39,859 bases of DNA from Hyphomicrobiales bacterium (GTDB lineage Bacteria > Pseudomonadota > Alphaproteobacteria > Rhizobiales > OSC116). The translations under genes were made by a program, and so were the position numbers. Shown in pieces: positions 25,481 through 33,135 of this stretch (its first letter is position 1; each line of letters starts with the position of its first letter). The stretch is from contig JABSRZ010000017.1 in assembly GCA_013214705.1 (NCBI GenBank), positions 1 through 39,859 on the forward strand. The letters are read 5' to 3'. The notes under the pieces are model-generated. The model saw only the letters and a program-made list of their open reading frames with translations. It was not told the DNA's origin and searched no databases.

Positions 25481-27520
25481 ATGGGTGTAAGTAAAGTTGT
25501 TATGTCGATAAATTCCTACGGTATTTCTGCGGCTATTAATCGATTTTCAGTGAAATCCCAGGTGATAATAATCACCTTTTTAAGTTTAACAGGCATAATA
25601 TCCATTTCTGCCAATGCATATTATGTGTCTAGCAATGTCGCAAATGTTACCGAAAAAGCCATTGCTGCTTCTGATATTTCAAATCTATTTGGCGAGTTAA
25701 GCAAACATGGTTTAGAAATTCGGGTGCGAGAAAGAGATTATATTGCACTGCCAACCAAAAGTAACGTCATTGCGTTTGTCGAAGCCAAATTGGAAGCTGA
25801 CAAAATAGTTGGTTTGTTAGAGAAAAAGCTGGTTGAAGATGATGGCAAAAAAACACTTTTTGGCATCAAAACTGGTTTAAATAAACTTCTCAATAAATTT
25901 GGCGAAATTGTTGATTTGCGAGACAATCTAGGCGTGGATGCTGGTTCAGGGTTTTTGGGTGAATTGAATAAATCAATAATTGATTTTGACGAAGCCATTG
26001 AAGATATGAAACAGAAAATGTTCGATAAAACGGCATTGAGCGGGATTATTGTGCAGATGTATGCACTTCGGTTACACCAAAAAGATTTTATGTTGAATGG
26101 CGAACTGAGTTTCTTGGAAAAGTTTGACTTAGGGATTAGCAATTTATCTAGATCTGTCAAAGTTTCTTTTTTAAATATCAAACAAAAACAGATAATTACG
26201 AAATTCATAGAGTCCTATAAAACTAAATTTTTAGCTTGGAGTGAAGCACGAGAAGTTTTCAACATCGAGATTATGAAGCTGAATCAAGCCTACAATCATT
26301 TTATCCCAAAAATTGAGGATATGATAAATGTGTACAGCCTAAAAAGCGCTGCAACGACATCTATACGTGAAAATTCTCAAGCGGAAACAAATGTCTTTCT
26401 ACTCACTTATGTCCTTATTATTGGGATCTTAATCACACTTATAAGTTGGTTTATCGCCAATAATATAGCCAAAAAGATAAAACAATTAAGCCAACGGATG
26501 AAAAGCCTGGCAGGTGGCGATGCCAATGGAGATATTCCACATATAGGGCTAAAAAATGAACTTGGTGATATGGCAAGTTCACTTATGGTTTTTAAAAATA
26601 CTGCACTTGCGCGCATGAATGCCGAAGATGAAAAAAAGAAATTAAACCAAGAAGTGCTTCGCAAGGCGCATTATATAGAGGATTTAATCCAGAAGTTTCA
26701 TCAAATAAGTTCAGATAGTATAGGGCAGGTGAACATAGCGTCCAGTCGGCTAGAAGACGTGTCAAATAAATTGAGTCATTCGGCAACAGATATGCAAGCC
26801 CAAAGCCAAATTGTTGCAGGAAATGTACAAGAAACATCGGTTAATGTAACGAGTGCGGCAGGTGCTACGGTGCAAATGGTGGCCTCGATTAGTGAAATCG
26901 CCGAACAAGCCGCTAATTCAACCGCAATAGCGGAAATGGCAAGCGATAAAACCAGCGAAGCCGTGGAGGTTATAAATGATCTGACATCCAGTGCAAAACA
27001 TATTGAACAAGTGGTGAAATTGATTGAAGAAATTGCAGAACAAACCAATTTGTTAGCCTTAAACGCAACTATTGAAGCCGCGAGGGCCGGTGAAGCGGGC
27101 AAAGGTTTTGCCGTGGTGGCCAATGAGGTTAAAAGTCTTGCAAGTCAAACATCCAACGCAACAGAAGAGATTGCAGAGCGGGTGGGCGCTATCCAAGCGG
27201 ATTCAACTAAAGCCAATCAAGCTATCGCAGAGGTGGAAAAGATTATTGCGAAATTGTCGAAGAGTTCAATGGGGGTTGCGTCTGCCGTAGAAGAGCAAAG
27301 CGCCGTCATCAATGAAATTTCATCCAACGTGAATGTGGCATCCAAGTTGTCCAATATTAGCGCAAATTCAATGAATAAAGTTGACGAATCAATCTGTGAA
27401 ACAAAAACAATTTCTAATGATGTAAATGGATTAGCCAGTGATTTGAATGTTCAGGTGTCAAACCTTGACAGTGAAATATCAATATTTTTGAAACGTGTAA
27501 ATTCTGTGCAGACGACTTGA
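25481..27520 (+). CDS. Methyl-accepting chemotaxis protein with a long helical periplasmic sensor
   Basis: 679 residues from the ATG at 25481, which has AAGGGGAA upstream; the frame stays open back to 25373 but that would overlap the HAD gene. Membrane helix at about 27-48, a helical periplasmic domain at 49-304 of the size of HBM (helical bimodular) domains, second membrane helix at about 305-326, HAMP at about 326-380, and the cytoplasmic signalling domain with the invariant hairpin tip [32 protein letters not shown]. It reports ligand binding to CheA/CheW. It lies 49 nt after the HAD gene, so it may direct swimming toward the compound that the importer takes up. The similar architecture of the kinase sensor suggests both may read the same binding protein. 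Confidence 0.92.
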   Translation: MGVSKVVMSINSYGISAAINRFSVKSQVIIITFLSLTGIISISANAYYVSSNVANVTEKAIAASDISNLFGELSKHGLEIRVRERDYIALPTKSNVIAFVEAKLEADKIVGLLEKKLVEDDGKKTLFGIKTGLNKLLNKFGEIVDLRDNLGVDAGSGFLGELNKSIIDFDEAIEDMKQKMFDKTALSGIIVQMYALRLHQKDFMLNGELSFLEKFDLGISNLSRSVKVSFLNIKQKQIITKFIESYKTKFLAWSEAREVFNIEIMKLNQAYNHFIPKIEDMINVYSLKSAATTSIRENSQAETNVFLLTYVLIIGILITLISWFIANNIAKKIKQLSQRMKSLAGGDANGDIPHIGLKNELGDMASSLMVFKNTALARMNAEDEKKKLNQEVLRKAHYIEDLIQKFHQISSDSIGQVNIASSRLEDVSNKLSHSATDMQAQSQIVAGNVQETSVNVTSAAGATVQMVASISEIAEQAANSTAIAEMASDKTSEAVEVINDLTSSAKHIEQVVKLIEEIAEQTNLLALNATIEAARAGEAGKGFAVVANEVKSLASQTSNATEEIAERVGAIQADSTKANQAIAEVEKIIAKLSKSSMGVASAVEEQSAVINEISSNVNVASKLSNISANSMNKVDESICETKTISNDVNGLASDLNVQVSNLDSEISIFLKRVNSVQTT

Positions 27521-28122
27521 ACAATTTGACCCATTTTCACGCAAATAATTATGCACTCTTTGGCCAGACGAATTGTAGTTGCAAAGATATGGGCTCCCTA
27601 CCGCTTCCTCCCGCGGTGTAGAATATTCAGGTTTTTCCTTACAACAAATATAGTTACACTTTTTGAGCGGCTCTTTATATGCCGGTTAAATGCCTGCAGT
27701 CGGGCTCTTGTGGTTGACACATGTGCTTCTATTTTGGGCTAATATTGGATGGACGTAGAAAGTGGCCTGCCACCTGCAAACCGATCCAAATTAAGTCAAG
27801 AGCTTGTTTGTGTTTCAAATTGTGGGTAAATCAGTGCGTATCCAAATTTTATGAATAAAAACAAAGGAATATAGTAGCGGAAGATCCACTACAAACACCC
27901 CGCGTTGACCTCTGGTGAATGACTTCCACTATCTACGGTCATAATACCCATCATCACAATCCAATTTGATAAAAGAGTTTACGGGAAAAAGACAACTGAC
28001 GACGAGTCGATGGCATTAATAAAATTCATATACCCCTAGCTTAAGTTGCTGGTGCTAGTTGTGGGTAGTTTTGTGGGTAGAGTATGTTTAAACGGTATTT
28101 TACCAGTAAAAACAATGGTATT
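27521..28122. other. About 600 bp without a supported gene, next to an integration scar
   Basis: No open frame in this stretch looks coding, although it spans the end of the MCP operon and the tRNA fragment. The last 60 bp hold tandem TGTGGGTAG repeats, and a related TGTGGGTAA lies near 27824. The stretch is probably decayed mobile-element DNA; I could not recognise an integrase remnant. Confidence 0.45.
28060..28080 (+). repeat. Tandem TGTGGGTAG repeats, possible integrase arm sites
   Basis: Two copies of TGTGGGTAG start at 28060 and 28072, 12 bp apart. Short repeats in this arrangement beside a tRNA 3' end resemble integrase arm-binding sites. Confidence 0.45.
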
Positions 28123-28169
28123 TGGTTGCGGGGGTCGGATTTGAACCTACGACCTTCAGGTTATGAGCC
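28123..28169 (-). other. 3' fragment of tRNA-Met (CAT anticodon), probable attachment-site scar
   Basis: Read on the minus strand, 47 nt run from ggctcataacc (anticodon loop ctcataa) through the T-arm with ttcaaat to cccccgcaacca with an encoded CCA. The 5' half of the tRNA, including D-arm and 5' acceptor strand, is absent, and the bases just 5' of ggctcat cannot pair with cctga, so homology starts in the anticodon stem. The T-stem has one A-G mismatch. It cannot be a working tRNA. Fragments from the anticodon loop to CCA are what tyrosine integrases leave at tRNA attachment sites. Confidence 0.75.
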
Positions 28170-28228
28170 GTCAGCGCCATATGTTAACTAATTGATTTTA
28201 TAACATATATTTCTACTTTAAATCAAAA

Positions 28229-28247
28229 TGTGCCACAGAATGTGCCA
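28229..28247 (+). repeat. Tandem TGTGCCA repeats, possible integrase arm sites
   Basis: Two TGTGCCA copies start at 28229 and 28241, 12 bp apart, on the opposite side of the tRNA fragment from the TGTGGGTAG pair. Equal spacing but a different word suggests arm sites of a second integrase. Confidence 0.4.
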
Positions 28248-28416
28248 ATTTCGGATATTTTATTCGGTTTCAAAAAATTAGCAATTTGGTAATTTTAGCG
28301 TCCTGGCGTTATTTTCAACATATACATAGCAATTGGTCAAAAATGAATTTTCGGGTCAGACCGGAGATATTCTACATTTGCTCGAAATCGCCCCTGGCTT
28401 TTAAACATATTATTGC

Positions 28417-28677
28417 TTAAATGAATACACGGAGCGGCATCAAACCGTTACACGACCAGTCACTAATGGCTTCCATTGCCTTAAGCCAATTAGCATCTTG
28501 AATATCAACCTTGCGCAAACCCAATATTTTGGCCGTGTTGAGTTCGCCTTTGCTATCAACATCAAATGCACCGGTAATCAATGCTTTAATATTGTCACTG
28601 GCATCAGCGCTCCAATCACGCAAACACTTATCAACAAGTGCTTTGGCAACAAGCAGTCTAAGAGAATTTAGCCGCAT
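28417..28677 (-). pseudogene. Fragment of a Mu-like phage DUF3164 protein
   Basis: The frame encodes 86 residues that match the C-terminal part of DUF3164 proteins found in Mu-like prophages: a helix ending in DKCLRDWS, ALITGAFDVDSKGELNTAKILGLRKVDI, then WLKAMEAISD. After that the expected ending (a Tyr/Arg-rich strand) is lost, and a frameshift near 28450 would partly restore it. The N-terminal half is also missing. It overlaps the 3' end of the siroheme synthase remnant by 10 nt, which marks the junction. Not expected to be functional. Confidence 0.6.
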
Positions 28678-29587
28678 TGCATCGATATTATATCGTTTTG
28701 ATTTGCAAGGAAATTTACATTTATAGGTTTTAAATACACCACAAATTCGCCATTGTCTAAATGAGGCTGTATTAAAGTTTCGACATTCAACTCATTGATT
28801 AAATGTATGCACTTCGCATCGCGGCGAGCATAACCCAATATATCTTGCATATCATTGCCATAAATAATGACATCGGCAATGTTGATGAGCCGATGTGCTT
28901 TCAGCGTCAAATCTTCGGCATGGCGCGAAGTTAATTTAATTTCAATCAATTTGCCGGTGCTGGTTGTTTGCTCACCAATTATGCCAAGCAGATATTCTTG
29001 CTTTTGGGTGGCATTTTTTGCCAAAAAAATGTCTATATTTTGCTGTGTGAATACTTCATTCCAAAACCCAAATAATTGTTTAGATTTGGTCATTACGCGT
29101 TTGGCAATCGGCCTAAAATTATAGTGAAACTCCACCAATTCGTCCAAATTGTGCAGCAATAATTGGTTTATTTTTAGGCGTAAATTCCGTGCCAAAACCG
29201 GTGCTTTGCCCGATGTCGAAATGGCAACCATAACATCGCCACGCTTTACCACTGCCGGGGTTATAAAATGCGATATTTCTGGCATATCAACAAAATTACA
29301 AATGATGTTTTGTTTTTGCGCCGCCGCCATAATATTTGCAATCAGCTTTTCATCATTGGTCGCCACAAATACCAGTGATATATCTGCAAGATATTTATCA
29401 GAATATTTACTAACGATTATATCTACACTTTTTGCATATTTTTGAGTTATTTGTTGGCCCAATGTTAGCCATTTAACCTTTGCCCCATCTGGGTTAGCAG
29501 GTTAATTTTGGCTTCAGCCATTTGGCCATTGCCTATTACCAATATGGGTTTTTGATCTAACTTTAAAAATATCGGCATTACATTCAT
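28668..29587 (-). pseudogene. cysG: Siroheme synthase (CysG/Met8-type) broken by a frameshift, with a degenerate methyltransferase domain
   Basis: The start at 29587 (MNVMPIFLKLDQKPILVIGNG, with GGAG 7 nt upstream) opens the NAD-binding domain of precorrin-2 dehydrogenase/ferrochelatase. The frame then shifts at the C-run 29483-29486 (GGGG in the gene); one more G would give LLTQMGAKVKWLTLGQQ and restore the family sequence. The second frame continues with FVATNDE, NFVDMPE and ISTSGKAPVLARNLR, completing the Met8 part. A C-terminal region similar to uroporphyrinogen methyltransferase (LTLKAHRLINIADVIIYG) follows, but GAGPGDP and the RLKGGDPF block are lost, and it stops after about 100 residues beside a phage fragment. 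Siroheme is the cofactor of the NirB in this cluster. It is third in the narK operon, 2 nt after the kinase gene. Confidence 0.75.
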
Positions 29588-29589
29588 CG

Positions 29590-31290
29590 TTAATCTCCAA
29601 CGGCTAATATGGTCACAATAATCATCGCCAAAATGGCCGAAATTGATTGCCAAAATAATATCGGGTTGCGCGCCAATAGCGGCTCTTGGGTTTTGGTATA
29701 AACCTCGTGTTTAGGCTTGCTCAATTCATGTTCTAATTCCGAAAATCGCTCATATCTATCGTTCACATCTTTGGCAACCGATTTTTGCAATATGGCCTCT
29801 ATCCACTCCGGCAAATTGTCATTAATCGAAAGAGCCGAAATATATTTGAGCCGTTTCACATCATATGAATTTTTAAACCCCCGCCCATAAGGCAGTTTAT
29901 GTGTGAGCATTTCATATAATATCACCCCTAATGAATAAAGGTCTGAAGCTCTATCGGCTCTGCCATATAGCAAATATTCTGGCGCGGTATAATCGACGCT
30001 GCCTAAAAGCTGGTTATCTGCGGTGTTTTGTTGTTCATCTAGGCTTGCCACTTGCACAGAGCCTAAATCTATCAGCTTCACCATGCCGCTGCGGTCAATC
30101 ATCACATTGTCAGGTTTCAAATCTCTATGCACCATATCCATACGGTGCAAGCTGCGGATGGCGGCAATGATTTGCAATATTATGGCTTTAACTTCCGATA
30201 GGTCGGGGTTGGGGTGGTTGCCCATCCATTCGCGCAGGCTTTGGCCCTCAATATAATCGGTTACCATATATAGAAATTGCTTAGTTGGCTTGGCAGCATG
30301 ATATTTCACCAGATTCGGCAAGTTTATTTGAGCGCCAATCCATGCCTCTCGCTTAAAGGCATTGATATAAGTTTGGTCATCATCAAAATTAACCGATGGT
30401 GTTTTAATGGCGACATAGTTGTCTTGGCCTTGTGGTTGCGCCAAATACACTTGGCTGCGGCTATTGGTGTGTATTTCTCGTATTATTTTATAACCATCTA
30501 ATATTTGCCCATTTTCTAACAACGGAGGGAATGGCAGGTTTGCTCCGCCGGGCATATTGTCAGGATTAGAAATAGTGGTTAAATCGTCTATTTTTACAAT
30601 TTGGCAAGTCACATCGTCTGGGCTACCGGCGCTTAGTGCCCTGCCGACAATTTGCTTTGCCGCGCCGGGCAAGTTATCGATATTTGCCAATGCGAGTTGT
30701 TTGATATTGGTTGGGCTTACATATTCATGCACACCATCGGTGGTAAAAATCAAGACATCATCTTGGCGCAACGGCACAGTTTTATAGTCCATATCCAGAT
30801 GAATGCCCGTGCCCATAGCGCGGTTTAAAAAACTATGGCCGGTGAAATCCTTTAATATATGATCTTGGGTCAATGGTTCTATTTTGCCATCGCGCACCAG
30901 GCTGATACGGCTATCGCCAACATGAAATATATGCGCTTTGCCGGCTTTTATCACCATCGCGCTTAACGTGCTCACCATGCCAAACTCAGCCGCTTGCCCA
31001 TTTTGTGTTTGGCTGAACATCCAACTATTGGTGGCGTTTAATATTTTGCCAACCGATTTCTTAACCCCCCAACTATTGGGTGTCGAGAAATAATCCTGCA
31101 AGAAACATTTTACACAAGTTTCAGAAGCTTCTTTGGCTTTTGGGCAGGTGCTCATGCCATCGGCAATGGCAATGGCAATGCCTTTGGTAAAGCTTTGCAC
31201 CGGCTCAGGCAGCATGATTCCATAGCTATCCTCATTGCAGGGTTTCAACCCAGCATTCGAATAAGCCCCTATGGAAATTTGCTCCGTCAT
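29590..31290 (-). CDS. Bifunctional PP2C-type phosphatase / Ser-Thr protein kinase of the nitrate cluster
   Basis: 566 residues with two opposing activities in one chain. Residues about 5-235 form a PP2C domain with metal-site aspartates at Asp44 (ADGM), Asp126 (VGDSR), Asp185 (TTDGV) and Asp225/226 (PDDVT). Residues about 262-525 form a protein kinase: Lys296 (VAIK), catalytic HRDLKPDN (388-395), DLG in place of DFG (408-410) and APEYL. The glycine loop is degenerate (REIHTNSRSQVYLA, no GxGxxG). A single membrane helix closes the protein (about 545-562). This fusion is a regular companion of NarK-type nitrate transporters in proteobacterial assimilation clusters; its target is not established to my knowledge. 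It lies 9 nt after narK and 2 nt before cysG. Confidence 0.9.
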   Translation of the reverse strand: MTEQISIGAYSNAGLKPCNEDSYGIMLPEPVQSFTKGIAIAIADGMSTCPKAKEASETCVKCFLQDYFSTPNSWGVKKSVGKILNATNSWMFSQTQNGQAAEFGMVSTLSAMVIKAGKAHIFHVGDSRISLVRDGKIEPLTQDHILKDFTGHSFLNRAMGTGIHLDMDYKTVPLRQDDVLIFTTDGVHEYVSPTNIKQLALANIDNLPGAAKQIVGRALSAGSPDDVTCQIVKIDDLTTISNPDNMPGGANLPFPPLLENGQILDGYKIIREIHTNSRSQVYLAQPQGQDNYVAIKTPSVNFDDDQTYINAFKREAWIGAQINLPNLVKYHAAKPTKQFLYMVTDYIEGQSLREWMGNHPNPDLSEVKAIILQIIAAIRSLHRMDMVHRDLKPDNVMIDRSGMVKLIDLGSVQVASLDEQQNTADNQLLGSVDYTAPEYLLYGRADRASDLYSLGVILYEMLTHKLPYGRGFKNSYDVKRLKYISALSINDNLPEWIEAILQKSVAKDVNDRYERFSELEHELSKPKHEVYTKTQEPLLARNPILFWQSISAILAMIIVTILAVGD

Positions 31291-31299
31291 GTCTATTTA

Positions 31300-32775
31300 T
31301 TACCCAACTTTAATTAGTTCAACACTACCATCTTCTAACACTTCAGCCATATGGCCTACTGGTTCGTTCATAAATATCAATATTAAAACCATTAATATGA
31401 GTGACGATGCACCAATGAATAAAAAGAATGTTGCGGCGCTTACAAATGAATACAGAGTGAGTAAGCATACGCCGCCAACATTGCCATAAGCCCCCACCAT
31501 GCCAGATATTTGGCCCGTCATGCGGCGTTTAATAAGTGGTACATGGGCAAACACTGCGCCACAACCTGCCTGTACAAAAAACGCGCAAAAAACCGTTGCC
31601 AATAATACCAAGACTATATTCCATTGGCTGGTCATTAACGACATAATATAATAGCCAATCGCCAGACCGAATAGAAAAATAATCAAGGTTTTTTTGCGGC
31701 CAAACCGATCACTGACCAAACCACCCACTGGCCGTGCAATTAAATTCATAATGGCAAATGAGGCTGCGATCAGGCCTGCCACAATGGCCGAAAGGCCAAA
31801 CAAATCCATATAATAAAGTGGCAACATAGACACCACAGCCAGCTCAGAGCCAAAAGTCACCATATAAGCTAGGCTCAACAGAGCCACTTGCTTAAATGAA
31901 TATCGTTGAATGTCTGCCACACCTTGGCCAAATACAATTTTGTTAACTTCATATATATGGTAGACCTGATATAGAAATGCCGCCAATAAGCCTATATATA
32001 TGCCGGTGCAAACGCCGCCACTGAGCATATTTAAATTTAGTGGGCTTAGCTTCCAAGTTAGCAACGCCAAGGCCAAAAAAAGTGGCAATTTCATCACCAC
32101 ATATAGATATAAATCGGCTTTGGATGAAATTTCCATCGCGCCGGATTTTTTGGGTTTAAAATAGGTGGCGCCTCTGGGTGTATTGCGCGCCACCCGATAA
32201 AAATATAGTGAATAAACCAGAGCCAAAACACCGGTCATGGCAACGGCATAGCGCCAGCCGTTATCACCTCCAATATACAAAGCTACAAAGGGTAATATCA
32301 TCGCGGCGGCGGCGCTGCCAAAATTGCCCCAACCGCCATATATGCCTTCGGCCAAACCAACCGTTTTGGCCGGGAACCATTCAGAAATCAAGCGAATGCC
32401 AATCACAAAACCCGCGCCCGAAAAACCCAATAAGAAACGAAACAAAGCCAAGGTCTCAAAACTGTTGGCCAGCGCAAAACCAAAACATAAGAAAGCCGAA
32501 ATAAATAACAATAGGGCATAAACCAGACGTGGGCCGAAACGGTCTACAAACATGCCAATGACCACCCGCGCCGGAATGGTAAGCGCTACATTTAAAATAA
32601 GTATGGTGGCCACTTCTTGATGAGATAGGCCCAATTGTTCGCGGATGATGGCCATTAAAGGTGCGTGGTTAAACCACACTAAAAAGCTGATGAAAAATGC
32701 CATCCATGACAGGTGCAACATTTTGGATTGTTTAGAGAATGAGAACAGGTTGATGGTCGATTTTTGGTTATTCAT
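31300..32775 (-). CDS. narK: NarK-type nitrate/nitrite MFS transporter
   Basis: 491 residues with about twelve membrane helices. Nitrate-porter signatures: FLVWFNHAPLM near the N-terminus, IPARVVIGMFVDRFGPR (loop 2-3 motif), GAGFVIGIRLISEWFP and AEGIYGGWGNFGSAAA (the glycine-rich nitrate signature near 140-157), and GMVGAYGNVGGV in the second half. An insertion of about 80 residues between helices 6 and 7 (about 205-285) holds extra hydrophobic stretches. It imports nitrate and perhaps exchanges nitrite for the NasA/NirBD enzymes encoded divergently. It is first in the leftward operon, downstream of a near-consensus sigma-54 promoter at 32841-32856. Confidence in class is high; nitrate versus nitrite preference is not readable. 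Confidence 0.93.
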   Translation of the reverse strand: MNNQKSTINLFSFSKQSKMLHLSWMAFFISFLVWFNHAPLMAIIREQLGLSHQEVATILILNVALTIPARVVIGMFVDRFGPRLVYALLLFISAFLCFGFALANSFETLALFRFLLGFSGAGFVIGIRLISEWFPAKTVGLAEGIYGGWGNFGSAAAAMILPFVALYIGGDNGWRYAVAMTGVLALVYSLYFYRVARNTPRGATYFKPKKSGAMEISSKADLYLYVVMKLPLFLALALLTWKLSPLNLNMLSGGVCTGIYIGLLAAFLYQVYHIYEVNKIVFGQGVADIQRYSFKQVALLSLAYMVTFGSELAVVSMLPLYYMDLFGLSAIVAGLIAASFAIMNLIARPVGGLVSDRFGRKKTLIIFLFGLAIGYYIMSLMTSQWNIVLVLLATVFCAFFVQAGCGAVFAHVPLIKRRMTGQISGMVGAYGNVGGVCLLTLYSFVSAATFFLFIGASSLILMVLILIFMNEPVGHMAEVLEDGSVELIKVG

Positions 32776-32840
32776 TATTTCACTTTGTTATAACTAAATA
32801 GAGCTGAAATGCGTTACATGGCGTTAGATATACCTGCCAT

Positions 32841-32856
32841 TGCAATATCGATGCCA
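32841..32856 (-). promoter_or_regulatory. Sigma-54 promoter for the narK operon
   Basis: On the minus strand TGGCATCGATATTGCA matches the -24/-12 pattern TGGCAC-N5-TTGCW with one mismatch and exact spacing. It lies about 66 nt before the narK start. Confidence 0.65.
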
Positions 32857-32877
32857 CTTTCAAAAGGCGGCTTTTTG

Positions 32878-32897
32878 GCCATATACGTAAATATGGC
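32878..32897. promoter_or_regulatory. 20-bp palindrome between the two sigma-54 promoters
   Basis: gccatat and atatggc make perfect 7-bp arms around acgtaa, about 22 bp beyond the narK -24 box and 117 bp upstream of the nirB -24 box. Position suits an activator site, although it does not match the usual NtrC sequence. Confidence 0.4.
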
Positions 32898-33013
32898 TCA
32901 CCTAATTTGCTTAATTTTTAGTCACATATTTTTTGACGGCTAAATTTTAGGCATCATATTTTTCGCCAGCATAGAGCGCCACGCATTTGTGGGCTTTGCG
33001 GGCATTTTAAAAC

Positions 33014-33029
33014 TGGCACGGTGTTTGCT
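33014..33029 (+). promoter_or_regulatory. Sigma-54 promoter for nirB-nirD-nasA
   Basis: TGGCACGGTGTTTGCT fits TGGCAC-N5-TTGCW at every position. A start near 33040 gives a leader of about 95 nt before the chosen nirB ATG. It implies RpoN-dependent, nitrogen-limited expression. Confidence 0.8.
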
Positions 33030-33135
33030 TTGTATTGAACGGACATAAGATTCATCAGACATGAAATGGTCAAACCAAAAACTCAGATTAACTCTCCCTC
33101 GAATTATTCTGAACCTGTTAAAAAAGGTCAATCGA

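Noticed and set aside
28123-28200. Functional tRNA-Met gene
   Set aside because: The 5' half is missing, the anticodon stem cannot pair and the T-stem has a mismatch.
33061-33135. Upstream ATG as the nirB start
   Set aside because: No ribosome site, atypical residues, and the family N-terminus begins at 33136.
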